A stretch of DNA of 64,000 bases from Methylobacterium dankookense (GCF_902141855.1 NZ_CABFVH010000001.1:1-64000); one strand, 5' to 3'. Positions 54,510 through 63,780 are shown, counted from the stretch's first letter. Made by a program: numbers and translations. The notes: a model not told the origin generated them from the letters alone.

Positions 54510-57149
54510 TCAGTTGCGGCGCAGGAGCCGCTCGAAATAGTCCAGCTCCTCGCGCGGACGGGTCGGGTCGCCGAGCTTGCGCCGCAGCTCCTCCATGATC
54601 CGCCGTGCCCGCTGCACCGCCGATTCGTCGGCGCCCGGCACCTTCACGCGCCCGTCCGACATGTCCCGCCCGCGGGTGGGGCGGCCGAGCGGGTCGTCGT
54701 CGCGGGCGCCCGCCTGGCCCTGCTGGCCGGGCTGCTGGCCCTCGGGCTGCTCGCCCTGGCCCTCGCCCTCGGCCATCTGCTGCATCTGCTGCTGCATGCC
54801 CTCGGCACCGCGCTTCAGCCCGTCGAGGGCGCGGCCCTGCGCGTCCACGGCGTCGCCCTCGCGGCCCTGGCGCAGGGCGCCCTCGGCCTCGCGCATGGCC
54901 TCCTCGGCATCGGCGAGGCCCTCCTCGCCCTTCATGCCGTTCTCCTTCATGCGCCGCTGAAGGTCCTCCAGGCGCTGGCGCAGGGCCTGCTGGCGCTCGC
55001 CGACGCCGCCCTGCCCCTGCCCCTGCCCCTGCTGCTGCTGGCCGCGCTGCCCCTCGCGGCCCTGCTGGCCCCGGCCGCCCTGTTGGCCCTGGCTCCCCTG
55101 CTGCCCGGGCTGCTGGCCCTGCTCGGCCCCCTTCTGCCCGCGGTTCGAGGGGCGCTGGCCGCGCTGGCCCTGCTCGGCGTTGCGCCGGTCCTGGCCCTCC
55201 TTGAAGGTCTCGTCGCGCAGGCCCTGCTGCTCGCGCGACATCTGGTCGAGCTCCTGCATCTGCTTGCGCATCTCGCGGGCGGTGGGATCGGACTTGCCGC
55301 CCTGCTCCGCCGTCTGGAGGTTCTCCAGGATGTTGCGGAGCTGATCCATCAGGCGCTGGGCCTCGGCCGTGTCGCCGCGCTTCATCGCCTCGGCCATGTC
55401 CTGGAGCATCTTGTCGAGATCCTCCGGGGTCACGCTCTTCGACTGGCCGTTGCGCTCGCTCTGCTGTTGCTGCTGGCGCGGCTCGCGGCCCTGGCGCTCG
55501 GCCATCTCCTTCAGGAACTTGTCGAGCGCCTGCTTGAGGTCCTGCGTCAGGCGCTTGATCTCGTCGTCGGGCGCGTTGCGCTCGATCGCCTCCTTGAGGC
55601 GATCCTGCGCCTGGCGAAGCTGCTTCTCGGCGTCGGAGAGATCGCCGTCCTCGATCTTGAGGGCCATCTCCCAAAGGAGCTCGGCCACCTCGGTGAGGTC
55701 GGCATCCGTCTCGGCGCGGCGCAGGCGGCGGCCCGCCGTCTTCAGCCCGAGGAAGACGCTCGGCTGCGGCGTGAAGGTCTCGGGCGCGATCAGCAGGGCG
55801 TCGAGGGCGGTCTGCACGCGGCGGCGGCTGTCGTCCGGCGCCGTCATCAGGCGGCGGCGCTCCTCCGCGAGCGAGCGGGCGAGCGGATCGCGGAACGGGC
55901 GCGCCGGCAGCACCATCTCCACCGGCACGGAGCGGGCCTCCTGGCCGGCCTCGTCCTTCACGATGAGGCTGAAGCGCACCTTCGCCCCCGACCAGGGATT
56001 GTCGGTGAGGTCGACCAGCGTCTTGGCATCGCTCTCGCCGCTCGCGTCGGGCGGCAAGGCGAGGCTGATCCGCGGCGGCGGGACGAGGCTGCGCGCCGGC
56101 TTCAGCGGCTCGACGAGGCCCTCGGCCGAGGCGAGGCCGTAATCGTCGCGGGCGCGGTAGGTCAGGTTGAAGGTGCCGCGCCCGTTCGTCTCCGGCAGGC
56201 CGACGCTGCGGATCTCGGGCGGCAGGTCGGGGATGGTCTCGACGGTGAGGCGCCGCGTGCCGGCGGGCGTCGCCACGGTGAGGTCCGCGCGCGGGCCGAC
56301 GATCTGGAAGCGCTCCTCGCGCAGGTCCGGGCGGCCCTCCTTGCCGGGCTCCGCCCGCAAGCCGGCATTGGGCGTCAGCGCCGTCTGCGCGGCGCCGCTG
56401 TTCTCGCCCGCGATGCGCACGACGAGGCGCGAATTCACCGGCGCGCGCAGGCGCTGCTCCGGCTCGGACAGGGTGACGAGGAGCGGCGGCGCGCGGGTGT
56501 AGAGCGGCGGATCGATCCAGCCGTCGATGCGGTAGTTCGGGCCGGGGGCCGGCGGGTGCCGCCAGTCGAAGGCGCTGCCGATCCGCTCGCGCCACTCGGT
56601 GCCGGCGACGAACAGGCTCGCCACGGCGGTGACGACGAGGGCCGCGCGCAGGGCGAAGGGATCGTGCCGCGGCATCGCCGGGCGCGGCAGGCCGACGCGC
56701 AGGCGGGCGACCGCCTCGGCGGCCCGGCGCTGGTGCAGGGCCCAGAGGGCGCGGGTGGCGGGATCCGCCAAGCCGACGGCGAGCTGGTCCTCCGCCGCCG
56801 AGGCCGGCCCGTGCCGCAGGGCGGGGTCGCGCGCGGCGGCGTCGCGGTCGAGGCGGGCCAGGGCCTCGCGCCGGTCCGGCCGGGCGAGGCGCAGAAGCGG
56901 CAGCAGCACGGCGACGAGGGCGAGGGCGAAGGCGGCGACGCCCGCCATGCGCCATTCCGGGCCGACCTCCAGCCAGAGGCCGAGCCAGGAGGCCGCCGCG
57001 AAGAGCAGGACCAGCCCGATTCCGCGCCAGAGCAGCGGCCAGGCCCGCTCCCACAGCCCGGCCGCGCGCGCCTGCGCCACCAGCCGGTCGAGCCGCGCCG
57101 TCACCGCGGATCCCGCCGTTCGGGCGGAATGGGAGGGTTCGCTGTCCAC
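54510..57149 (-). CDS. TIGR02302 family membrane protein with long Gln-rich coiled-coil region
   Basis: 879 residues from a GTG at 57149; another GTG 15 codons in is possible. Two N-terminal membrane helices (GLVLLFAAASWLGLWL and VAAFALALVAVLLPLLRL) and a third near ALVVTAVASLFVAGTEW precede a periplasmic region with beta-sandwich-like segments. A long helical part then follows, with EMALKIEDGDLSDAEKQLRQ (about 490-510), and a Gln/Gly/Arg low-complexity stretch (about 680-760). The end has RGRDMSDGRVKVPGADESA. This order matches TIGR02302. The function is unknown; an envelope role is likely. Confidence 0.88.
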   Translation of the reverse strand: MDSEPSHSARTAGSAVTARLDRLVAQARAAGLWERAWPLLWRGIGLVLLFAAASWLGLWLEVGPEWRMAGVAAFALALVAVLLPLLRLARPDRREALARLDRDAAARDPALRHGPASAAEDQLAVGLADPATRALWALHQRRAAEAVARLRVGLPRPAMPRHDPFALRAALVVTAVASLFVAGTEWRERIGSAFDWRHPPAPGPNYRIDGWIDPPLYTRAPPLLVTLSEPEQRLRAPVNSRLVVRIAGENSGAAQTALTPNAGLRAEPGKEGRPDLREERFQIVGPRADLTVATPAGTRRLTVETIPDLPPEIRSVGLPETNGRGTFNLTYRARDDYGLASAEGLVEPLKPARSLVPPPRISLALPPDASGESDAKTLVDLTDNPWSGAKVRFSLIVKDEAGQEARSVPVEMVLPARPFRDPLARSLAEERRRLMTAPDDSRRRVQTALDALLIAPETFTPQPSVFLGLKTAGRRLRRAETDADLTEVAELLWEMALKIEDGDLSDAEKQLRQAQDRLKEAIERNAPDDEIKRLTQDLKQALDKFLKEMAERQGREPRQQQQQSERNGQSKSVTPEDLDKMLQDMAEAMKRGDTAEAQRLMDQLRNILENLQTAEQGGKSDPTAREMRKQMQELDQMSREQQGLRDETFKEGQDRRNAEQGQRGQRPSNRGQKGAEQGQQPGQQGSQGQQGGRGQQGREGQRGQQQQGQGQGQGGVGERQQALRQRLEDLQRRMKENGMKGEEGLADAEEAMREAEGALRQGREGDAVDAQGRALDGLKRGAEGMQQQMQQMAEGEGQGEQPEGQQPGQQGQAGARDDDPLGRPTRGRDMSDGRVKVPGADESAVQRARRIMEELRRKLGDPTRPREELDYFERLLRRN

Positions 57150-57528
57150 GCCGTCGTCGTCCCGCTCCGAACCGAATGGCGCTAGGCCTGTGCCGCCGAA
57201 GAAGGCGGCCCGTCAGGCTAGCATGGTGGCCGGCACGGGCCAGCGGGTCAAATCCGCTCAGGGCGGAAGCACGACGGGCTCCCTCTCCCGAGCGGGAGAG
57301 GGCTGGGGTGAGGGATGAGAATTTTTCGGAGTAATCGCGTCGGTCCGCGATGGGCCTCTCCTCCCCCTTGCGGGGAGGAGCCGGAGGTGGGGGTGGAGCA
57401 GGAGGCACCGCTACGCCTTATCCTGAGCCACCCCCACCCCGAACCCCTCCCCGCAAGGGGGAGGGGAAACGCGCCCTCTCTTTACGATCTTGATGTGGGC
57501 GTAAGGCAGGCCTCTCCGCCCGACCAAC
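57150..57528. other. Repeat-filled gap between the TIGR02302 and PHA depolymerase genes
   Basis: 379 bases. The first 130 bases should contain the promoter of the TIGR02302 gene. The rest is one small palindrome (tccctctcccgagcgggagaggg, near 57282-57304) and one family A repeat (57355-57471). No gene was seen. Confidence 0.55.
57355..57471. repeat. Dispersed repeat family A, full copy
   Basis: cctctcctcccccttgcggg ... gaggtgggggtggagcaggag ... cctgagccacccccacccc ... ctccccgcaagggggagggg is nearly identical in layout to 36525-36634. It lies downstream of the PHA depolymerase stop. Confidence 0.75.
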
Positions 57529-58827
57529 TCACGCGTGCGAGGCGATGAAGTTGCGCACCTGCGGGTAGATCTGCGTCTCCCAGCGCTTGCCCGAGAACAC
57601 GCCGTAATGGCCGACGCCGGCCTGCAGGTGGTGGCTCTTCATGTGCGGGGCGAGACCCGTGCAGAGGTCGTGCGCCGCCATGGTCTGGCCGACCGAGCAG
57701 ATGTCGTCGCGCTCGCCCTCGACGGTCATCAGGGCCGTGCGCCGGATCGCCCGCGTGTCGATCGGCTCGCCGCGATGGGTGAGCTCGTTCTTGGCGAGCG
57801 TGTAGTCCTGGAACACGGTCTTCACGGTCTCGATGTAGAATTCCGCCGCGAGGTCGAGGACGGCGAAATACTCGTCGTAGAAGTTCTCGATCACGGCGGC
57901 CTTCTCGGTCTCGCCGTGGGCCATGTGCCAGAACAGGTCCGCGTGGCCCTGCATGTGGCGCTTCATGTTCATCGACATGAAGGCCGAGACCTGCACGAAG
58001 CCGGGATAGACCCGGCGCCCCGCGCCCTTGTGCCGCCGGGGCACGGTGGCGAGGAGGTTGCGCTCGAACCACGCGATCGGCTTCGAGGTGGCGAGCTCGT
58101 TGACCCCCGTCGGGTTGACGCGGCAATCCACCGGCCCCGCCATCAGCGTGAGGCTGCGCGGCGCGGCCGGGTCCTTGGTCTGCGCCATCAGGGCGGAGGC
58201 GGCGAGCGCCTGCACCGCCGGCTGGCAGACCGCCAGCATGTGCGCCCCCTCCCCGATCACGCCCATGAACTGGACGAGATGGTCGACATAGTCGTCGAAG
58301 CCGAAGCGGCCGGCCGCGAGCGGCACGTCGCGGGCATTGTGCCAGTCGGTGACGTAGACGTCGTGGTCCGGCAGCAGGGCGCGCACGGTGCCGCGCAGCA
58401 GCGTGGCGAAATGGCCCGAGAGCGGGGCCACCACCAGCAGCTTCGGCTGCGGCGTGTCGATGTCCTTGCGGAAGCGCAGCAGCGTGCCGAAGGGCGTGGC
58501 GAAGACCGGCTCCTCGGTGACCGGCACCTCGCGGTTGCCGACCGTGACGAGGCCGATATTGAAGCTCGGGCGGGCGAAGGTCAGCCCGGCGCGCATCATC
58601 ATGCGGGCGCCGGCCGACATCCAGGTCAGCGGCTCGCCGAGCGCCGTCCAGGGCGCGACCGCATCGTTGATCAGCCGGCCCCAGGCGCGGGTGTGATCCG
58701 CAAGGTCGGCCTGGGCCTGGAACGCGTCGTACATCATGGGACGGTCCGTCGCGTGAGGCCGTCGCGCCGGACCGGCGGACAGAGTTGCTGGGGACGGCGC
58801 GAACGCCGCTGTCGGCTGCATCAACAT
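57529..58827 (-). CDS. phaZ: Intracellular polyhydroxyalkanoate depolymerase
   Basis: 432 residues from the ATG at 58827; MMYDAFQAQADLADHTRAW at 58737 could be the true start. The alpha/beta-hydrolase core has LLVVAPLSGHFATLLRGTVR, and the nucleophile Cys is in MLAVCQPAVQALAA, the hallmark of intracellular PHB depolymerases. The C-terminal VEGERDDICSVGQTMAAHDL, then HHLQAGVGHYGVFSGKRW, contributes the Asp and His. The enzyme degrades stored PHB granules to oligomers or monomers. A tandem TetR regulator is divergent from it. Confidence 0.92.
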   Translation of the reverse strand: MLMQPTAAFAPSPATLSAGPARRPHATDRPMMYDAFQAQADLADHTRAWGRLINDAVAPWTALGEPLTWMSAGARMMMRAGLTFARPSFNIGLVTVGNREVPVTEEPVFATPFGTLLRFRKDIDTPQPKLLVVAPLSGHFATLLRGTVRALLPDHDVYVTDWHNARDVPLAAGRFGFDDYVDHLVQFMGVIGEGAHMLAVCQPAVQALAASALMAQTKDPAAPRSLTLMAGPVDCRVNPTGVNELATSKPIAWFERNLLATVPRRHKGAGRRVYPGFVQVSAFMSMNMKRHMQGHADLFWHMAHGETEKAAVIENFYDEYFAVLDLAAEFYIETVKTVFQDYTLAKNELTHRGEPIDTRAIRRTALMTVEGERDDICSVGQTMAAHDLCTGLAPHMKSHHLQAGVGHYGVFSGKRWETQIYPQVRNFIASHA

Positions 58828-59224
58828 GGTCGGGGCAGGTTAGTTCGACGACTCCGCACCGCAACTGCAAAAAATTAGAAACACCGTTGATTGTGGCTTT
58901 CGCGCACCGGACTTTTGGGGGGTGTGCGATGGCACGGAACCTCCGGAAGACGAGGCGGGACGGGGGGATCGACCTCCCATCATGCGGCCCGGCTTCGAGA
59001 AATTTCTCGGTCCCGATCCCGGTGTGGATCGCGCGCAACGATACCGTGGATTCGAAATCGGCTTGGCCACAGGATTTCGCGGCTTGGCGGGCCGGGCGAA
59101 TCGAATTCAATCCCGGGTTGAAATCGCGCCGCCAGCTCGCGTCTGGGGACATTTCCCTTCATGGCCGGCGCCATGCCGCGCGCGCGCTTGCCTCGGGGCG
59201 GGGGCGCATGCTCAATCCGCGCCG
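58828..59224. other. Divergent upstream region of phaZ and the tandem TetR gene
   Basis: 397 bases. It has an A-rich tract (gcaactgcaaaaaattagaa, near 58860-58880) next to the phaZ start, probably promoter DNA, and ordinary GC-rich sequence towards the regulator. No gene was supported. A long plus-strand frame through it lacks a start signal. Confidence 0.4.
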
Positions 59225-60451
59225 ATGATCGACGGCGCCGCCACCGCCCCGCAGCAGACGAAGCGCTACGCCGCCAAGCGGGAGGCGATCCTCGATGCCG
59301 CCGTGGGCCATTTCAACGCGCGCGGCATCCGCGGCACCTCGCTGAACGACGTGGCCGGCAGCGTCGGACTCGTGACGAACAGCATCCCCTATTATTACCG
59401 CCGCAAGGAGGACCTCGCGGCGGCCTGCTACCTGCGCACGCTGCAATGGCACCAGGGCCTGCTCGACCGGGTCGAGCCCCTGGCCGACCCGCAGGCGCGG
59501 CTCCGCGCCTTCCTCGACGCCTATTTCGCCGACCTCGCCGCCATCGGCACGAGCGGGCACCGGCCCCAGGTCCGGCTCACCGACCTGCGCGCCCTGCCGA
59601 GCCCGCAGAGCGAGGCGGTGTTCACCGCCTACAACGACCTGTTCCGCCGCGCCCGCGGGCTGTTCGTGCCGGAGGAGGCGGTGCCGGGGCTCGACCGGGC
59701 GGGGCGCAGCGCCCGCGCCCATCTCGTGCTCTCGATCATCCACACGGCGCGGGCCTGGATCGACCGCTACGAGCCGCAGGATTTCGGCCGCGTCGGCACG
59801 CGCGTCGCCGACCTGCTGGTGCGCGGCCTCGCCGGGCCCGGAAGCCGCTGGGCCGAGGCCGAGCCGCCGCTCGCCGAGATCCGCACCGGGCCGACCGAGC
59901 CGTTCCTGCGGGCGGCGACCGCCCTCATCAACGAGGAGGGCTATCGCGGCGCCTCGGTGGAGAAGATCTCGGCCCGGCTCAGCGTCACCAAGGGCTCGTT
60001 CTACCACCACAACGACAACAAGGACGACCTCGTCGCGAGCTGCTTCGCGCGCACCTTCGACATCCTGCGCCGGGAGCAGGACGCGGCGGAGGCTCGCGGC
60101 GGCAGCGGCTGGGCGCGGCTCACCGGCTGCGCCCGCGCGCTGGTGCGCCACCAGTTCTCCGAGACCGGCCCGCTGCTCCGCTGCGCCGCCCTCGGCGCGC
60201 TGCCGGATGCCCTGCGCGCCGAGGTGCCCTCGACCCTCGGCCGCCTGTGGGAGCGCCTCGCCTTCCCGATCGGCGACGGCGTCGCGGACGGCTCGATCCG
60301 GCCGGTCGATTCCTCGATCGCCGCCCAGGTGGTGAGCAGCATGATCGACTCGGCCTCCGACCTCGACCGCTGGTGCCCGGGCGTCGAGACCGGGCGCGCG
60401 GCGGAGCTTCTCGCCCGGCCGCTCTTCCTCGGAATCTTCTCAGAGGCCTAG
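59225..60451 (+). CDS. Tandem (double) TetR-family regulator
   Basis: 408 residues, twice the usual TetR length, with two complete TetR units in one chain. The first DNA-binding domain (about 15-65) has REAILDAAVGHFNARGIRGT, then SVGLVTNSIPYYYRRKEDLA. The second (about 225-280) has AATALINEEGYRGASVEKIS, then SVTKGSFYHHNDNKDDLVAS. Each is followed by a ligand-type helical domain. It probably binds two half-sites without dimerising, or dimerises to four HTHs. Divergent from phaZ, it may control PHB breakdown. Its TAG stop opens a family B repeat. Confidence 0.9.
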   Translation: MIDGAATAPQQTKRYAAKREAILDAAVGHFNARGIRGTSLNDVAGSVGLVTNSIPYYYRRKEDLAAACYLRTLQWHQGLLDRVEPLADPQARLRAFLDAYFADLAAIGTSGHRPQVRLTDLRALPSPQSEAVFTAYNDLFRRARGLFVPEEAVPGLDRAGRSARAHLVLSIIHTARAWIDRYEPQDFGRVGTRVADLLVRGLAGPGSRWAEAEPPLAEIRTGPTEPFLRAATALINEEGYRGASVEKISARLSVTKGSFYHHNDNKDDLVASCFARTFDILRREQDAAEARGGSGWARLTGCARALVRHQFSETGPLLRCAALGALPDALRAEVPSTLGRLWERLAFPIGDGVADGSIRPVDSSIAAQVVSSMIDSASDLDRWCPGVETGRAAELLARPLFLGIFSEA

Positions 60452-60545
60452 AGCATTTTCCGCAGGACTGGTTGCCGGTTCTGCGAAAGAAAGTGCTTTA
60501 TCATCAATCAGATAGAGCATCTTCCGTGATCCAGTGATCACGGAA
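60449..60545 (+). repeat. Dispersed palindromic repeat family B, copy 4 (variant)
   Basis: TAGAGCATTTTCCGCAGGAC ... TTCTGCGAAAGAAAGTGCT is the AT-richer form of the second palindrome of family B. It is followed by a second stem, catcttccgtgatc ... gatcacggaagatg. The first TAG is the tandem TetR stop codon. Confidence 0.65.
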
Positions 60546-60556
60546 GATGTTCCAGG

Positions 60557-61570
60557 CTACCGCTCCGTCAGCTTCATCTCGATGCGGCGGTTGCGGGCAT
60601 AGGCGTCCTCGCTCGTGCCCGCGTCGAGGGGCTGGAACTCGCCGAAGGCGCCGGCGAGGAGGTGCTGGGGCGGGATGCCCTTGCCGACCAGATACTGCAC
60701 CACCGCGATGGCGCGCGCCGCCGAGAGCGCCCAGTTCGAGGGGAATTGCGCGCTCGCGATCGGGCGCGCATCGGTATGCCCGTCCACGCGCAGCACCCAG
60801 GGCAGGTCCGAGGGGATCTGCTTGGCGAGCTCGTTGACGGCGGCGGCGATGCGGTCGAGCTCCGGCCCGGCCTCGGGCTTCAGCGCGGCCGAGCCGCCCG
60901 GGAACAGCACCTCGGATTGCAGCACGAAGCGGTCGCCGACGACGCGGATGTCGGAGCGCGAGCCCAGGATCTGGCGCAGGCGCCCGAAGAAGTCCGAGCG
61001 GTAGCGGGCGAGTTCCTGCACCTTCTGGGCGAGCGCAACGTTCAGGCGGCTGCCGAGATCGGCGATGCGCGCCTGCGATTCGCGGTCGCGCTGCTCCGAG
61101 GCCGAGAGCGCGTCCTCCAGGGCGGCGAGCTGTCGCCGCATGGCGGCGATCTGCTCGTTGAGGAGGTCGACCTGGCTCAGCGCCCGCTTGGTGGCGCCGC
61201 GCTCGGCCTGGAGCTGGCGGTCGAGCTCGCTCGCCTGGCCCTGCTGGGCGGCGCTGCCCGCGGCCTCGGCCCGGATCCGGTCGCGCTCGGTCTCGATGGC
61301 GGTGAGCGAGGAGCGCAGGGAATCGATGGTCGCCGACTCCGTGCGGCGGTTCGAGCGCTCCAGGGCGAGGAGGTCGGTGAGGTCGGCGATCTGGCGGTTC
61401 AGCCGCGCCAGCACCGTGTCGCGCCCCGACAGTTCCTGCGACAGGAAGAACTGGCCGACCACGAAGACCGTCATCAGGAAGACGACGGCGAGCAGAAGCG
61501 TCGCCAGGGCGTCGACATAGCCCGGCCAGACGTTGAGCCCGCGCTCGCGCCGGGCCGCCCGCGAGGCCAT
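60557..61570 (-). CDS. MotB/OmpA-like peptidoglycan-binding protein
   Basis: 337 residues. One N-terminal helix (VDALATLLLAVVFLMTVFVV) contains the MotB-type pore Asp in YVDALATLLL. A long coiled coil (about 40-190) precedes an OmpA-like domain (about 215-335) with GHTDARPIASAQFPSNWALS, then ARNRRIEMKL. The gene starts one base after the stop of the MotA-like gene. Together they probably form a proton-driven stator-like complex anchored to the wall. Not flagellar: no flagellar genes are near. Confidence 0.9.
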   Translation of the reverse strand: MASRAARRERGLNVWPGYVDALATLLLAVVFLMTVFVVGQFFLSQELSGRDTVLARLNRQIADLTDLLALERSNRRTESATIDSLRSSLTAIETERDRIRAEAAGSAAQQGQASELDRQLQAERGATKRALSQVDLLNEQIAAMRRQLAALEDALSASEQRDRESQARIADLGSRLNVALAQKVQELARYRSDFFGRLRQILGSRSDIRVVGDRFVLQSEVLFPGGSAALKPEAGPELDRIAAAVNELAKQIPSDLPWVLRVDGHTDARPIASAQFPSNWALSAARAIAVVQYLVGKGIPPQHLLAGAFGEFQPLDAGTSEDAYARNRRIEMKLTER

Positions 61571-61571
61571 C

Positions 61572-62546
61572 TCAGACCCGCTCCCGGCCGAGCCGGTCCA
61601 GCGCCTGTTTCAGCTCGCGCTCGCGGCTCGCCTGCGCCTCGACCCAGTCGCGGATCATCTGCTGCTCGGCCCGCATGTGCTGGACGAGGCCCTGGATGCC
61701 CTCCGCGAGGTTGGCCATCGCCTGGGTGGCGGCGCGCCCGTTCGCGCCGTCCGCGATCACCGCGGTGAGGCGGTCCACCGCCTCCTGCAATTCCCGGGCG
61801 GAGGCGGGCGACCCCGCAGCGACCGGGCCGGGCACGCCGGATTCCTTGCCGGAGACCAGCCAATCCTCCAGCTCGTTGTGAAAGCGGGCATGGGCCTGGC
61901 CGGCCTGAAGGTCGAGGAAGCCGACCACGAGGGAGCTGGCGAGGCCGAAAAGCGAGGCCGAGAAGGCGAGGCCGATGCCGGAGAGCGGCACGGCGAGCCC
62001 GCTCTTCAATTCGTCGAACATCACCGCCGCGTCGCCGCCGCCACGCATGGACCGGATCACCGAGCCCACCGCCGAGAGCGTGTCGATCAGGCCCCAGAAG
62101 GTGCCGAGCAGGCCGAGCAGGATGAGGATGCCGGCGATGTAGCGCAGGATGTCGCGGCCCTCGTCGAGCCGCGCGGCCACCGTGTCGAGGAAGGCGCGGG
62201 TGCCGGGCAGGGTCGCCCCCGCCGCCCGCGCCTCGATCGCCGGGGCGAGCGGTCGCAGCAGGCTCGGCGCGCCCTTGGCCGCCTCGCCGGTGGCGGCCGC
62301 GTTCACATAAGCCACCTCGCGGTACAGCCGGATCACCTGCCCGAAGGCGATCAGCACGGCGATGAGCAGCACGCCGAGGATCAGGCCGTTGAGGCCGGGA
62401 TTGGCCAGGAAGGCCGGCGTGATCTGCTTGAACAGGAGGAAGGCCAGGAACCCGACCAGGACGAGGAACACCAGCATCCGGACGAGGAAGATGCCGGGCT
62501 TGCCCACCGGTCTCGTGCGGGGCGGGGACGCGGGCGGGGCGGCCAT
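61572..62546 (-). CDS. MotA/TolQ/ExbB-like proton channel protein
   Basis: 324 residues. Helices include FLVRMLVFLVLVGFLAFLLF, LNGLILGVLLIAVLIAFGQV and IAGILILLGLLGTFWGLIDT. The last begins the conserved MotA/TolQ motif GTFWGLIDTLSAVG, followed by SGLAVPLSGIGLAFSASLFG. The C-terminal 80 residues are a coiled coil. One base separates it from the MotB-like gene. The pair is of the type found in many Hyphomicrobiales. It resembles ZorA/ZorB of Zorya defence in layout, but no helicase or nuclease gene follows. Confidence 0.88.
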   Translation of the reverse strand: MAAPPASPPRTRPVGKPGIFLVRMLVFLVLVGFLAFLLFKQITPAFLANPGLNGLILGVLLIAVLIAFGQVIRLYREVAYVNAAATGEAAKGAPSLLRPLAPAIEARAAGATLPGTRAFLDTVAARLDEGRDILRYIAGILILLGLLGTFWGLIDTLSAVGSVIRSMRGGGDAAVMFDELKSGLAVPLSGIGLAFSASLFGLASSLVVGFLDLQAGQAHARFHNELEDWLVSGKESGVPGPVAAGSPASARELQEAVDRLTAVIADGANGRAATQAMANLAEGIQGLVQHMRAEQQMIRDWVEAQASRERELKQALDRLGRERV

Positions 62547-62795
62547 CGGTCGCGACTCACTGACTGGCGTGGCGTTCCGCGGGACGGACAGACCCGAGAA
62601 GGGCCTGCCGCGGCGGTTCCGGCGGCACTGTGGCGGCAGGCTCGGCCCCGATCAAGTCGCGCGCTCTACGCGCGGCGGGATGGCGGGGGAGTCCCACGGC
62701 CGTGGTCGTGGGAGCGCGCACCGCTATGGGTTCGGAGCCGATCAGCATCGCCGTGTGAGGGACAGCAAAGGGTGGGGAGCGGCTATCAGACCGAC

Positions 62796-62843
62796 GTCCG
62801 GGTGATCCCTTCGGGATGGCGGATGTCGCCTTCGCTCAGGCGC
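62796..62843. repeat. Dispersed repeat family C, copy 2
   Basis: gtccgggtgatcccttcggg, then atggcggatgtcgccttcgc, then tcaggcgcc, matching copy 1 at 13788-13837 with few differences. Confidence 0.6.
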
Positions 62844-63322
62844 CGCGCGGTCTCAGGTCCGTGGGGCGGTCGGGTCGGCGCTGATCCTCGGCGAGCAAAC
62901 ACTCCTGACTATGGAGAGGTCGGCGTCCCGACCGGATTGCATGCGCTCTAGCGACGCCGGCTGTGTCACCCGCCGGCCGACCCGACGCCGCGGCTTCGCT
63001 CCCTCGGAGCCTGAGCTTTGGAAGCGGTAGTAGCCAAGCGTTCTAGCAGACTCGTCGGCTGAGCCGGGATCAAATCCACCTGTAGAGAAGTCGTTATTTC
63101 TTGGTGTGCATGCAAAGACCGAAGTTCTTCCGAATATGAACTCATGAATAGGATCGTTCTGCGGAACAGCGCAACAGAATTGAGTCTGCGCGCGGCGCCC
63201 AAAAAATGTCGAAGGTTGCATCGCGACTCACGGTTCTATCCCGCCTTGATCACGACGGCACTGATGTAGGCGCTTTCGGCCAAGATTGACGACACGAAAG
63301 GCTCTGACGAAAGTCCGGTATT

Positions 63323-63426
63323 CTAGAGCCGTTCCCAATCTCGGTGCAATCGGGAACGGCTCTAAGCTCTTGTTTTGACGCGCTCTCTTGCGCCGAACCG
63401 GTATCCACTTCGGCGGAGAGCGCTCC
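63323..63426 (+). repeat. Dispersed palindromic repeat family B, copy 5
   Basis: CTAGAGCCGTTCCC start. The first stem is agagccgttccc (63325-63336) with gggaacggctct (63352-63363). The second palindrome cgcgctctcttgcgccgaac ... ttcggcggagagcgct is almost identical to copy 3. No gene adjoins. Confidence 0.75.
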
Positions 63427-63696
63427 AACTGAGAGTGGCCTCCGTTCTCAGTCCGGCACAGCCTCATTCCGCAACGCGATCAAGGCGCGGGAGCAATCAA
63501 AGCCTCGGCAGCCATGACTGAGGCCGAGCGCCGAGGCCATCGCGGCAGTACGGGTAGGATCTGGTGAACGGGACGCAGAGCGCTGCCGAGCCATGGCCGG
63601 GCCGGATCGAGGTAGCGATGGCTCAGCGTCGTCCTGAATTGGAACCACTGCCCAGCTTGGCCATTAAAGAATGGTCAAGTTTCTCTGGAGGCCGTC

Positions 63697-63777
63697 ATGG
63701 GTGGAGAGTTTCTGGGCTTCGGCCTCGCGGCACTAACCTTCGCGGCCTTCGCCTTCTACGGCGCCGCTAGGGCATAG
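63697..63777 (+). CDS. Candidate 26-residue membrane peptide
   Basis: The ATG at 63697 is preceded by GGAGG with five-base spacing, one of the best ribosome binding sites in the window. The product MGGEFLGFGLAALTFAAFAF, then YGAARA, is one short hydrophobic helix, consistent with a single-span small membrane protein. It ends three bases before the end of the convergent 63781-63984 gene. It is too short for ordinary gene finders. The evidence is the start signal and composition only. Confidence 0.5.
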   Translation: MGGEFLGFGLAALTFAAFAFYGAARA

Positions 63778-63780
63778 CGC

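Larger units (their letters stand above)
62547..63696. other. Long non-coding region
   Basis: 1150 bases upstream of the MotA-like gene without a supported gene. It contains one family C repeat (62796-62843), an AT-richer stretch (63060-63200) and a family B repeat (63323-63426). Open frames on both strands are short, Arg/Ser/Pro-rich and run through the repeats. The promoter of the MotA/MotB-like pair should lie in the first 150 bases. Confidence 0.45.

Noticed and set aside
54234..57185. Plus-strand frame of about 983 codons opposite the TIGR02302 gene
   Set aside because: Leu/Ala/Arg-rich antisense of a coherent coding frame, beginning inside a repeat; no signal or domain.
60557..62546. 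Zorya defence system
   Set aside because: Only the ZorA/ZorB-like membrane pair is present; the neighbours are a TetR regulator and non-coding DNA, with no helicase, nuclease or ZorC-like gene.
62853..63221. 122-codon minus-strand ORF in the long right-hand gap
   Set aside because: Mixed composition with no start signal or domain, next to a repeat; not supported as a gene.
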